Below, one piece after another: positions 1 to 6,098 of a stretch of DNA of 6,098 bases; position 1 is the stretch's first letter; the number at the start of each line of letters is the position of its first letter. The notes under the pieces were generated by a model. It was not told the DNA's origin and searched no databases. It saw only the letters and a program-made list of their open reading frames with translations. A program made the position numbers and the translations under genes. This DNA is from Holophagaceae bacterium (GTDB lineage Bacteria > Acidobacteriota > Holophagae > Holophagales > Holophagaceae): assembly GCA_003158505.1 (NCBI GenBank), contig PMJK01000008.1:27878-33975 (forward strand). The letters run 5' to 3'.

Positions 1-14
1 GGCGCTCAGGCGCG

Positions 15-68
15 CCGTGGCTGTCACCCCTCTGGGGGTACTGCCGTGCCCCCAGACCCCCGCCACGG
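15..68. repeat. Nested inverted repeat downstream of the SPFH gene
   Basis: Two perfect inverted repeats are nested. The outer arms are CCGTGGC (15-21) and GCCACGG (62-68). The inner arms are TCTGGGGG (31-38) and CCCCCAGA (49-56), with a 10-nt loop. The segments between outer and inner arms are unequal (9 and 5 nt), so the folded form would be a long hairpin with an internal loop. It lies 3' of the minus-strand SPFH gene, starting about 55 nt past its stop codon. Neither strand has a T-run after the stem, so it is not a canonical intrinsic terminator. It could be a Rho-independent-like or mRNA-stabilising 3' structure, or a dispersed intergenic palindrome of the kind common in GC-rich genomes. 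The pairing is seen directly; the role is inferred. Confidence 0.6.
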
Positions 69-123
69 GTGCCCACAAATGGGGTGGATGATCCGGCTAT
101 TTCGCGCGGGAACCACTAGTTGA

Positions 124-1035
124 TCAACGTTTCGCTGGCACCTGGATCAGGGGTGTCGCGCCGCCCATGGGCGTGATGATGAGGTTGCCCTTGGCGCCGA
201 TGTCGCGCAAGGCCTGGATGCGCTGGTACTCGATGATCTGGGGCGTGAGGCTCTGGCTCACGATCTGCTGGGCTCGGGCCTGGCCCTCGGCCTCGATGCG
301 CTTGCGCTCGGCTTCCTGCTTCTCCTTCTGGAGCACGAAGGCCATCTTCTGGGCATCCTGGTCCGCAGCGATCTTGTCGTTGATGGCCTTGGTGATCTGG
401 TCCGGCAGCAGGACATTGCGCAACAGCACCTGTTCCATGGTGATGCCGCGCTCCTTGAAGGCCGTCGTCAGCGTCTTCGTCACGTTCTCGACAAAGCCCA
501 TTCGCTTGGTGGTGTAGAGCTCAGTTGCCGTCAGGCCGGCCGCAGCATCCCGTAACGACGTGCGGATCTGGCTGCGGAGGATCTGACCCTCCACGTCCGT
601 GCCGATTTTCTCGTAGATCTTGGCGCAGTTCTCCTGATCCAGATGGTAGAAGACCGTGGAATCAAGCTTCACGGTGAGCCCATCGGAAGTGATGACCGGG
701 ATGGAATCATCGCCTTTCTTCTGACCTTCATCGGCGATTCCCGACATGGTGTAGTTCCGGGTGCGGACCTCCATCTCCACCACCTGGGAGAATGGATTGA
801 TGAAGTGCAGGCCTGCCGGAAGCACCTGGCTACGCACGGTGCCGAACAGGACCACCACTCCCGCCTGACCCGGCTGAACGATCACGGCCATGGAACCCAG
901 AAAGACCACTACACCCAGCCCGAGCCCCACCCATTGGACAATGACCAACCTGGCGGACAGCGGGAAGCCCACCTTGGTCTTCCATTTCCAGGCCAGGACA
1001 CCAATCACGAGCAGCAGTACAGCAACGAGGACCAC
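124..1035 (-). CDS. SPFH/Band 7 (prohibitin/HflC-like) membrane protein
   Basis: This 303-residue protein belongs to the SPFH (stomatin/prohibitin/flotillin/HflKC) superfamily, whose members form large membrane-bound ring assemblies that organise microdomains or restrain proteases such as FtsH. Two hydrophobic stretches lie at the N-terminus, roughly residues 2-16 and 30-53, separated by a basic loop (KWKTK). The Band 7 domain starts at the typical QPGQAGVVVLFG (about 54-65) and runs to about residue 220. An Ala/Glu/Lys/Gln-rich coiled-coil segment follows (around QKEKQEAERKRIEAEGQARA), as in prohibitins. The arrangement resembles prohibitin more than HflK, and there is no adjacent hflK/hflC or nfeD partner in the window. 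The start is GTG at 1033-1035, supported by GGAGGT five bases upstream. The gene is divergent from the flavin reductase gene. Family assignment is firm; the specific role is unknown. Confidence 0.92.
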   Translation of the reverse strand: MVLVAVLLLVIGVLAWKWKTKVGFPLSARLVIVQWVGLGLGVVVFLGSMAVIVQPGQAGVVVLFGTVRSQVLPAGLHFINPFSQVVEMEVRTRNYTMSGIADEGQKKGDDSIPVITSDGLTVKLDSTVFYHLDQENCAKIYEKIGTDVEGQILRSQIRTSLRDAAAGLTATELYTTKRMGFVENVTKTLTTAFKERGITMEQVLLRNVLLPDQITKAINDKIAADQDAQKMAFVLQKEKQEAERKRIEAEGQARAQQIVSQSLTPQIIEYQRIQALRDIGAKGNLIITPMGGATPLIQVPAKR

Positions 1036-1040
1036 GGAAC

Positions 1041-1046
1041 ACCTCC
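1041..1046 (-). promoter_or_regulatory. Shine-Dalgarno site of the SPFH gene
   Basis: Read on the minus strand this is GGAGGT, followed by a 5-nt spacer and the GTG codon at 1035-1033. It is a near-perfect ribosome binding site and decides in favour of the GTG start. Confidence 0.8.
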
Positions 1047-1171
1047 AGGGGCGCGTCAGCTTAACAGGCCTCCAGGATTGGCCGCGGTTCCATTCCTGAG
1101 CCTCTCCCCATAAGAGGGAGCCATCCGATTGCCGGTTGTGCTTCCGCTCCCCGTTGCCGCATCATCTGGGC
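1047..1171. promoter_or_regulatory. Divergent intergenic region (promoters expected for both flanking genes)
   Basis: About 125 bases separate the ribosome binding site of the minus-strand SPFH gene from the plus-strand flavin reductase start. Promoters for both genes should lie here because they diverge. I see no strong sigma-70 pair for the minus strand. For the plus strand the best candidate is TTGTGC (1136-1141) with CATCAT (1160-1165) at 18-nt spacing, which matches the consensus only partly. No operator palindrome or riboswitch is recognisable. The assignment rests on gene orientation, not on a clear motif. Confidence 0.35.
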
Positions 1172-1795
1172 ATGGACACGATCACCCGCGACCTGACCTC
1201 CCTTTCGAAGCGCGACGTCTACCGCATCCTTTCCAGCCTGGTGATCCCCCGGCCCATCGCCTGGATCACCACCGTGGATGGCGCGGGGCGGGTCAACCTG
1301 GCGCCCTTCAGCAGCTTCATGGGCATCTTCGGCCCCCCCATGCTGGCGGTCACCCTGGGCCGACGCAGGGATGGCTCCTTGAAGGACACCCATCGCAACC
1401 TGAAAGAGCGGGGCGAGGCAGTGGTGCACATCGCGGACCTGCCGCTGCTGGAGGCCCTGCATGCCAGTGGTGCCGAAGTCGGACCCGAGATCAGCGAGGT
1501 TGAGCGATTGGGCCTGGCCACGGAAAAGTCCCTTCGCGTGACCCCACCTCGCCTGAAGGCGGCCCCGGTCGCCCTCGAATGCCGCCTGAATCGCGAAGTG
1601 GAGCTGGGCCCCGTCAGCACCCTCGTCCTGCTGGATGTACTGACGACCCATGCCGCCGCGCGCATCTGGGACTCCGATACCGATAGCGCCGACGCCAGCC
1701 ACTGGACACCAATCTCCCGGCTCGCATCGGTGGCCGGTCCCAACTACGGTGCCCTGGGGCAGACCTTCACCTTAGGCGTCTCCGAACTGCCCTGA
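1172..1795 (+). CDS. Flavin reductase family protein (DIM6/NTAB type, FMN-binding)
   Basis: The 207-residue product matches the flavin reductase-like split-barrel family, whose members bind FMN and often reduce flavin with NAD(P)H for a partner oxygenase or act as stand-alone oxidoreductases. Family hallmarks are IPRPIAWITTVDGAGRVNLAPFSSF-type sequence at residues 25-49 (PRPIAW, then NLAPFSSF), the KDTHRN motif at 71-76, a GPVSTLVLLDV strand in the middle, and a C-terminal AGPNYG similar to the RLGGNYY-type ending. The start chosen is ATG at 1172. A TTG at 1136 is in frame and would add 12 residues (CFRSPLPHHLG and its start) that do not look like the family. No Shine-Dalgarno precedes the ATG, which may mean a leaderless or weakly translated mRNA. 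It converges with the gene ending at 1847 and is apparently monocistronic. The substrate cannot be inferred. Confidence 0.88.
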   Translation: MDTITRDLTSLSKRDVYRILSSLVIPRPIAWITTVDGAGRVNLAPFSSFMGIFGPPMLAVTLGRRRDGSLKDTHRNLKERGEAVVHIADLPLLEALHASGAEVGPEISEVERLGLATEKSLRVTPPRLKAAPVALECRLNREVELGPVSTLVLLDVLTTHAAARIWDSDTDSADASHWTPISRLASVAGPNYGALGQTFTLGVSELP

Positions 1796-1846
1796 GAGCG
1801 CCTTGCCGCGCCATCAAGGGACACTAGATCGGGACGGCGCGTTCCT

Positions 1847-2521
1847 TCAATCCCAATGGCGGATCCAGGCCGGGTCGTTCTTCCCCTCGGTCGTTCGGGG
1901 ATCCGTTTCCAGCTTCACATGCTCAAGACCCAGGCTGTGGAGGGCTGCCTCGAGCGAGGCGATCCTCTGTTTCTGGAGGGCTGGCTTGATGGCCTTGGCC
2001 ATCGGCACTTGGATGCCCCATTGGCCTTCCCGGCCCCACTCCTCGACCCAGGTCTCCAACTTCTTCACGCCTGCAGGGCTGAGCTCTGCCTGCTGGGGAA
2101 GGAAAAATAACACCCCTTCGCGAGGCGGGGCCTTGGACGTTGATCCGGGCGGCGACGCCACCGGAAGCGGGTCCGGGTTCAGCCGCCCTGTCTCCGGCAT
2201 CCACTTCAGGACTTCGAGAATGGCCAAGTCCCCCTTCATGGGATAGACCGTTTCCATCGGTTCGTAGCGCGCCCGGGCCTGATCGCCTCGAACCTCGGTC
2301 ACCCAAAGATGCCCAAGGACCCGGACGTCTCCGGTCCGCTTCACGAACAGACGGTCGCCGACCCGAAGGCCTCGATCCTGTCCACCATCCATGCAGTAGA
2401 CGCGATCTTCTGATTCATAGGGCGGCAGCCCCGTGCGTTCCACGGCCACGATGTGGAGGGGCGCCTGGGCGCCAAGAGCACCGCCAAGACCAAGACCGAG
2501 CCAGAAGATGAGCCCTCGCAT
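1847..2521 (-). CDS. Exported protein of unknown function with a degenerate OmpA-like C-terminal region
   Basis: I do not recognise this 224-residue protein as a named gene. Residues 1-18 form a signal peptide (Met-Arg, hydrophobic Gly/Leu core, likely cleavage after ALGA). Residues about 22-105 are rich in beta strands, with GLRVGDRLFVKR (51-62) and a following LGHLWVTEV, a pattern seen in small SH3-like barrels such as the FlgT C-terminal domain. A Pro/Ser-rich linker (about 109-135) leads to a C-terminal part (136-207) whose order of strand VLFFLP, helix SPAGVKKLETWVEEW, strand, and helix QKQRIASLEAALHSLGL resembles OmpA-like domains, but the peptidoglycan-contacting Asp is not evident. 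The start is ATG at 2519-2521, preceded by GAGGG with a 4-nt spacer. It follows folC by 33 nt and is probably the last gene of the parAB-accD-folC run. A periplasmic or envelope location is inferred. Confidence 0.75.
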   Translation of the reverse strand: MRGLIFWLGLGLGGALGAQAPLHIVAVERTGLPPYESEDRVYCMDGGQDRGLRVGDRLFVKRTGDVRVLGHLWVTEVRGDQARARYEPMETVYPMKGDLAILEVLKWMPETGRLNPDPLPVASPPGSTSKAPPREGVLFFLPQQAELSPAGVKKLETWVEEWGREGQWGIQVPMAKAIKPALQKQRIASLEAALHSLGLEHVKLETDPRTTEGKNDPAWIRHWD

Positions 2522-2554
2522 GGTTCCCTCATCGGCAGGTGGCAGGATGCATCC

Positions 2555-3784
2555 TTAGAACGGCTGGATACCCATCTCCAATAGAAGGTCGCCGACCAGG
2601 TAGAGCGAACCCGTAACCAGTCGCGGAGCCTCCGACGGGGCCCGCAGATGGGCCTTTGCCTGTCCCAGGGTGAGCATGGGAGCCTCCAGATCCCAGGCCT
2701 CTCGCAGAGCCTGGGCCGTGGCGTACCGGGGGGCATCGCCCTGTAAGAAGGTCACCGACAGAGGGTGCATCCGCTTCAATTCCCGGGCCACCCCCCGTAG
2801 GTCCTTGTCGCCCATGGAACCCACATAGAGGTGGGGACGTACGCCACAGGCCAGCGCATGATCGGCCAGCACGCAGGCGCCATCGGGGTTGTGGGCGCCA
2901 TCCATCCAGACGCCCTCCAGCCCCGGCACCTTCCAGAGGCGGCCAGGCCACTGCACCTCGGCCACACTCGGCCAGAGACACTCCTCTGGAATGGAAAATC
3001 CCTGGGCCCGCAGCTGACGCACGGCCTCGAAGGCCGTGGCCAGATTGTCCAACTGGTGGAGACCCGCGAGACCTACCCGCTTGCCGCCCACCCGCGAGTG
3101 GTCCCATTGGATATCCACAGGCCCGAGTCTAGGGGCGGGATGCAGCGTGGGCTGGCAGGAAAGGAGAGGGCGGATCCAGTCGGGCTCGAGCGTCGGACCC
3201 AGCACCAGGGGGCGTCCATCCCTGGCCGTGCATAGCTTCTCCCGGGCAATGGCCTCCCGGGTATCGCCCAGGTACTGCTGGTGGTCCAGTCCCACCGTCG
3301 TGAGCACCGTGAGAATGGGATCCGTGGCGTTGGTGGCATCCCAGCGCCCACCCATTCCCACCTCCACAATGGCCACCTCCACGCCGGTTTCGCGGAAGGC
3401 CAAGAGGGCGGCGGTGATCATCAGTTCAAAATACGTGGCCTGGAGACCGACCTGGGCCTCGGCCTCGAAGGCCTCACCGAGAAGGCGGTCCAGAGCGCCC
3501 CTCCCGATGGGCTCACCATCCACCCAGATGCGCTCCGTCACATCGGCCAGGTGGGGCGAGGTGGTCCACCCCACGACGAAACCTGCGGCCTTGAGAATGT
3601 GCGCGAGGAAGGCGCCGGTGCTGCCCTTGCCGTTGGTCCCTGCGACGAGCACCACGGGGAAGCCCCTATCCGGACGGCCCAGTCTACCGAGCAGCGCCTG
3701 GATGTTCTCCAGTCCGCACTTGATGCCGAAATGACCCCGTTCCTGAAGACGAGCGATGAAGCCGGGCTGAGGTTCGCAGGACAC
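2555..3784 (-). CDS. folC: Folylpolyglutamate synthase / dihydrofolate synthase
   Basis: FolC is the cytoplasmic Mur-ligase-like enzyme that adds glutamate to folates using ATP and, in many bacteria, also joins dihydropteroate to glutamate. The 409-residue product has the FolC entry motif FGIKCGLENI (19-28), the P-loop GTNGKGS (49-55), TSPHLADVTERI (75-86), VEVGMGGRWDATN (140-152), the metal-site GLDHQQYLG, the C-terminal-domain MDGAHNPDGA and the closing GSLYLVGDLL. Length is normal for the family. The start taken is GTG at 3784-3782, which shares its G with the accD stop (TAGTG) and has no Shine-Dalgarno, fitting translational coupling to accD. A GTG at 3805-3803 is also in frame and would add seven residues. 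The frame stays open far upstream into accD, but that stretch is a GC-driven shadow. Whether it has both activities or only one cannot be decided by eye. Confidence 0.95.
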   Translation of the reverse strand: MSCEPQPGFIARLQERGHFGIKCGLENIQALLGRLGRPDRGFPVVLVAGTNGKGSTGAFLAHILKAAGFVVGWTTSPHLADVTERIWVDGEPIGRGALDRLLGEAFEAEAQVGLQATYFELMITAALLAFRETGVEVAIVEVGMGGRWDATNATDPILTVLTTVGLDHQQYLGDTREAIAREKLCTARDGRPLVLGPTLEPDWIRPLLSCQPTLHPAPRLGPVDIQWDHSRVGGKRVGLAGLHQLDNLATAFEAVRQLRAQGFSIPEECLWPSVAEVQWPGRLWKVPGLEGVWMDGAHNPDGACVLADHALACGVRPHLYVGSMGDKDLRGVARELKRMHPLSVTFLQGDAPRYATAQALREAWDLEAPMLTLGQAKAHLRAPSEAPRLVTGSLYLVGDLLLEMGIQPF

Positions 3785-4635
3785 TAGGGCGTTGGCATCA
3801 TCCACGCCAGGCAGGCGGTGATGAAGTCCTTGAGGTAGTCCCGGTTGACCACCTTGTCCACCATGCCGTGCGCCTGGAGGAACTCCGAGCGCTGGAAGCC
3901 TTCGGGAAGGCTCTGCTTGATGGTCTGCTCGATGACGCGGGGCCCGGCGAACCCGATGAGCGCCTTGGGCTCGGCGATATTGAGGTCGCCCAGCATGGCG
4001 AAGCTGGCGCTGACGCCGCCCGTGGTGGGATCCGTCAGGATGCTGAGGTAGGGCAGGCCCGCCTTGTCCAGCTTGGCGAGGGCTGCGCTCACCTTGGCCA
4101 TCTGCATGAGGGACAGGGTGCCTTCCTGCATGCGGGCGCCGCCGCTGCAGCTGACGATGATGAAGGCGCAGTGCTTCTCCAGGGCCCGCTCCGCCCCCAG
4201 GCGCAGCTTTTCCCCCACCACGCTGCCCATGCTGGCGGCGAGGAAGTCGAAGTTCATGACGGCGGCCACGACGGGATGTCCCGCCATGGTGCCTTCCACG
4301 ACGACCACGCCATCCTCGGTCTGGCCCGCCTGGACCAGCTTCTTCAGCTGGTCCTTGTAACTCTTCATGGCCACGAACCCAAGGGGGTCTCCGCTTTGGA
4401 GGTCCCCGAACAGGGTCGTCCAGCCACTGTCCATCAGGTTCTCGAGCCGCTCTTCCACTCCGATACGGAAGTGGTAGCCACATTTGGGACAGACGTTATG
4501 CGTGTTGACCAACTCTTTGCGGTAGATCAATTCCTTGCAGGCCTCGCACTTGATCCAGAGGCCCTCCGGCACGCGGACGGTCTTTTCCTCGATGGCGATC
4601 TTCTGCTGACGCTTTTTGACGAACCAGGACGACAT
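3784..4635 (-). CDS. accD: Acetyl-CoA carboxylase carboxyltransferase subunit beta
   Basis: AccD pairs with AccA to form the carboxyltransferase that moves CO2 from biotinyl-AccB to acetyl-CoA, making malonyl-CoA for fatty-acid synthesis. The 283-residue product is complete and close to the usual length. It has the N-terminal four-cysteine zinc ribbon (Cys30, Cys33, Cys49, Cys52) and the crotonase-like carboxyltransferase domain with SCSGGARMQEG (162-172), DPTTGGVSASFAMLGD (202-217) and GFAGPRVIEQT (228-238), all characteristic of AccD. The ATG is at 4633-4635, eight bases after the parB stop, with AGGAG at 4641-4645 as ribosome binding site. Its stop overlaps the folC start by one base. accA is not in the window, so the two subunits are probably encoded apart, as in E. 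coli. Confidence 0.97.
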   Translation of the reverse strand: MSSWFVKKRQQKIAIEEKTVRVPEGLWIKCEACKELIYRKELVNTHNVCPKCGYHFRIGVEERLENLMDSGWTTLFGDLQSGDPLGFVAMKSYKDQLKKLVQAGQTEDGVVVVEGTMAGHPVVAAVMNFDFLAASMGSVVGEKLRLGAERALEKHCAFIIVSCSGGARMQEGTLSLMQMAKVSAALAKLDKAGLPYLSILTDPTTGGVSASFAMLGDLNIAEPKALIGFAGPRVIEQTIKQSLPEGFQRSEFLQAHGMVDKVVNRDYLKDFITACLAWMMPTP

Positions 4636-4640
4636 GGGGG

Positions 4641-4645
4641 CTCCT
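4641..4645 (-). promoter_or_regulatory. accD Shine-Dalgarno overlapping the parB stop codon
   Basis: On the minus strand the sequence is TAGGAGCCCCCATG. The AG of the parB TAG stop forms the first two bases of AGGAG, followed by five C and the accD ATG. A ribosome terminating on parB would cover the accD site, suggesting translational coupling. Confidence 0.75.
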
Positions 4646-5510
4646 AGCGGCGCTTGGCCGGACCTTGCTTGAGGGCCTCGAACAGGCGGTCCAGCTCGCC
4701 TTCGCTGCCGTAGTGCAACACAACCGTTCCTGCCTTGCCCTTGGCCTTGATCTCGACGCGAGTCCCCCAGGAATGGGTGAGTTCCTCGGCGGCGGCCTTG
4801 ATGAAGAGCTCCTGGGGATGCTTCCGCTTCCCGTGAACCCTGGACTGCTTCTGCAAATGCTGGATCCGGGCCTCCAGGGCCCGCACGCTGAGCTGCTGCG
4901 CCACCACCTCATAGGCCAGCTGTTCCTGCAGGCGGGGATCCGGAACACCGAGGAGAACCTTGGCGTGGCCCGTGCTCAGGCGGCCATGGGCCACCTCAGC
5001 CTTGAGTTCCGCCGGAAGACGGAGGAGGCGCAGGGTGTTGGCAACCTGGGGTCGGGACTTCCCCACCCGGTCCGCTACCTGCTCCTGGGTCAACCGCAGA
5101 TGCTCGCCCAGCTGCCAATAGGCTGTGGCCTCCTCGATGGGGTTCAGCTCCTGACGCTGGATATTCTCCACCAGGGCAAACTCGAGCAGGCGGTCATCGG
5201 GGACCTCCTTGATCACCACGGGGACCATGGCGATCCCAGCCTTCCGGGCGGCCCGCCAGCGCCGCTCGCCCGCGATGATCTCGAACTGGTCGCCCACCTT
5301 GCGTACCACGATCGGCTGAACCATGCCGTGCTGCTTCAGGCTTTCCGCCAGTTCAGCCAGCGACGCCTCATCGAAGTGGGTGCGAGGCTGGGCCCGGTTA
5401 GGCACCATGCTGCCCAGGGGCAGTTCCCGCTGGTTGGCATCCTCGGGAGCCATCTGGCTCATGAGAGAGGTGAGTCCGCGGCCCAGGGCCGGACGCTTCA
5501 GCAGGGTCAT
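4644..5510 (-). CDS. parB: Chromosome partitioning protein ParB (Spo0J family CTPase clamp)
   Basis: ParB binds centromere-like parS sites, uses CTP to close into a DNA-sliding clamp, and stimulates ParA to separate replicated origins. The 288-residue product shows the N-terminal LGRGL motif (9-13) typical of the ParA-contacting segment, the ParB/Srx domain with GERRWRA (81-87) and ENIQR (115-119), which are the nucleotide-binding boxes, and the parS-binding helix-turn-helix around LTQEQVADRVGKSRPQVANT (140-159). A C-terminal dimerisation region follows, ending in a basic tail. The start is ATG at 5508-5510, within the overlap TGATG with the parA stop and behind a GAGGAGGG Shine-Dalgarno. A longer reading frame upstream (extra MAWAGDPCEEGSL) lies inside parA and lacks family similarity. 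I found no copy of the usual parS consensus in the window. Confidence 0.96.
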   Translation of the reverse strand: MTLLKRPALGRGLTSLMSQMAPEDANQRELPLGSMVPNRAQPRTHFDEASLAELAESLKQHGMVQPIVVRKVGDQFEIIAGERRWRAARKAGIAMVPVVIKEVPDDRLLEFALVENIQRQELNPIEEATAYWQLGEHLRLTQEQVADRVGKSRPQVANTLRLLRLPAELKAEVAHGRLSTGHAKVLLGVPDPRLQEQLAYEVVAQQLSVRALEARIQHLQKQSRVHGKRKHPQELFIKAAAEELTHSWGTRVEIKAKGKAGTVVLHYGSEGELDRLFEALKQGPAKRR

Positions 5511-6098
5511 CAGGCTTCCCTCCTCGCAAGGATCTCCAGCCCAAGCCACTCCTTCGCGAGGCTGAGGTAGGCCTGGGCGCCCTTAGAGCGCAGATCGTAG
5601 AAGGCTACTGGTTTGCCGTGGCTGGGAGCCTCGGCCAGGCGGATGTTGCGCGGAATCACGGTCTGGAAGACCTTGCCAGGAAACGCATGGCGCACTTCGG
5701 CGGCGACGGCGGCACCGAGGTTGGTCCGTTCTTCCGCCATGGTGAGCAGGATCCCGCCCAGTTGGAGCCGGGGATTCGGGCCCGCCTGGATGCGGCGGAG
5801 AGTCTCGGTCAGCTCCGCAAGGCCATCCAGCGCAAAGAACTCACAGGGCATGGGAACGATGACCTCGTCCGCAGCCGTGAGGGCGTTCAGGGTGAGCATG
5901 CCCAGGCTAGGTGGTGGATCAATGAGGATGTAATCGAAACGATCGATGAGCGGCGCCAGTCCCTGCTTGAGCACCTGGAGCTGGGGCAATTCAAAGAGTT
6001 CGAACTCCAGCTGCGCGAGATCTTTGCCAGCGGGGATCACCTGCATCATCGGCACTTCGGTGCTGAGCAGCAGAGCCTCGGCCGGCGCCCCCTTCATC
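5510..6098 (-). CDS. parA: Chromosome partitioning ATPase ParA (Soj family), N-terminus beyond the window
   Basis: ParA is a deviant Walker ATPase that binds DNA non-specifically when ATP-bound and drives origin segregation with ParB. Only the last 195 residues and one extra base are present. The missing part, about 75-85 residues by comparison with typical Soj proteins, would carry the Walker A (KGGxGKT) motif, so the methionine near 6097 is internal and not the start. Visible hallmarks are the Walker B strand FDYILIDPPPSLG, LTLNALTAADEVIVPMPCEFFALDGL, GGILLTM, and the very conserved IPRNIRLAEAPSHGKP, then GAQAYLSLAKEW. The residue after the Walker B Asp is Pro, where Cys is more usual in Soj proteins. 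The TGA stop shares a base with the parB ATG. It is presumably the first or an early gene of the downstream run; its promoter is not in the window. Confidence 0.95.
   Translation of the reverse strand, partial: MKGAPAEALLLSTEVPMMQVIPAGKDLAQLEFELFELPQLQVLKQGLAPLIDRFDYILIDPPPSLGMLTLNALTAADEVIVPMPCEFFALDGLAELTETLRRIQAGPNPRLQLGGILLTMAEERTNLGAAVAAEVRHAFPGKVFQTVIPRNIRLAEAPSHGKPVAFYDLRSKGAQAYLSLAKEWLGLEILARREA
5518..5525 (-). promoter_or_regulatory. parB Shine-Dalgarno inside the end of parA
   Basis: Minus-strand GAGGAGGG lies within the last codons of parA (encoding Ala-Arg-Arg-Glu), with a 7-nt spacer to the parB ATG. This strong site decides the parB start and gives a coupled parA-parB arrangement. 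Confidence 0.75.

Noticed and set aside
119..128. Perfect 10-bp palindrome GTTGATCAAC overlapping the SPFH stop codon
   Set aside because: Short palindromes of this size arise by chance, and no flanking structure or partner copy suggests an operator.
1801..1819. CCTTG/CAAGG inverted repeat in the convergent gap, considered as a bidirectional terminator
   Set aside because: The stem is only 5 bp with a 9-nt loop and there is no T-run on either strand.
3022..3038. ACGGCC/GGCCGT hairpin inside folC
   Set aside because: It is explained by codons for the conserved Ala-Phe-Glu-Ala stretch and a similar string recurs near 3470 for the same reason.
3806..4483. Upstream extension of the folC frame through accD, which could be read as a giant fusion
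   Set aside because: The extra residues are Arg/Gly/His/Gln-rich with no folC similarity, and accD occupies the same DNA in another frame with full family motifs.
3868..4647. Plus-strand open frame of about 260 codons antisense to accD
   Set aside because: The translation is low-complexity (Gly/His/Leu/Asp-rich) and mirrors conserved accD codons on the other strand.
4665..5570. Long plus-strand open frame of about 300 codons antisense to parB
   Set aside because: It is a shadow of the GC-rich codon pattern of parB; its translation shows no domain and parB itself is unmistakable.
4644..6098. Search for a parS site (TGTTTCACGTGAAACA-like) near parAB
   Set aside because: No matching or near-matching palindrome was seen by eye here or elsewhere in the window; parS may lie outside it.

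Overview
The window is a GC-rich, densely packed stretch of bacterial chromosome made mostly of housekeeping genes. On the minus strand, reading from the right edge leftwards, it holds parA (N-terminus cut off by the window edge), parB, accD, folC and an unrecognised exported protein. To the left of these is a plus-strand flavin reductase-family gene, then a minus-strand SPFH/prohibitin-family gene, and then a short non-coding end with a strong nested inverted repeat. I see no mobile element, tRNA, rRNA, CRISPR array or clear sign of horizontal transfer. The GC-rich codons, GTG starts and chromosomal Soj/Spo0J-type ParAB suggest a Gram-negative-like bacterium. An acidobacterial (Holophagae/Geothrix-like) or deltaproteobacterial-type genome is my best guess, but no marker here settles it.

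Layout. 1-123: non-coding, with a hairpin-rich segment at 15-68. 124-1035 (-): two-pass, membrane-anchored SPFH protein with a GTG start and a strong Shine-Dalgarno. 1036-1171: divergent intergenic region. 1172-1795 (+): DIM6/NTAB-type flavin reductase-like protein with no visible Shine-Dalgarno. 1796-1846: short convergent gap. 1847-2521 (-): secreted or periplasmic two-domain protein of unknown function. 2555-3784 (-): folC. 3784-4635 (-): accD. 4644-5510 (-): parB. 5510-6098 (-): parA, partial.

The five right-hand genes look like one operon. The parA stop and parB start share a base (TGATG). parB and accD are 8 nt apart, with the accD Shine-Dalgarno running into the parB stop codon. The accD stop and folC start share a base (TAGTG). 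The exported protein begins 33 nt after folC with its own Shine-Dalgarno. If co-transcribed, the unit would link chromosome partitioning (ParA/ParB), the first committed step of fatty-acid synthesis (AccD) and folate glutamylation (FolC). accD-folC adjacency is known from E. coli; placing it directly after parAB with stop/start overlaps is the less usual part.

I did not find a convincing new system. The items most worth a second look are the parAB-accD-folC coupling, the exported protein with a degenerate OmpA-like C-terminus, the possible leaderless start of the flavin reductase gene, and the nested inverted repeat at the left edge.
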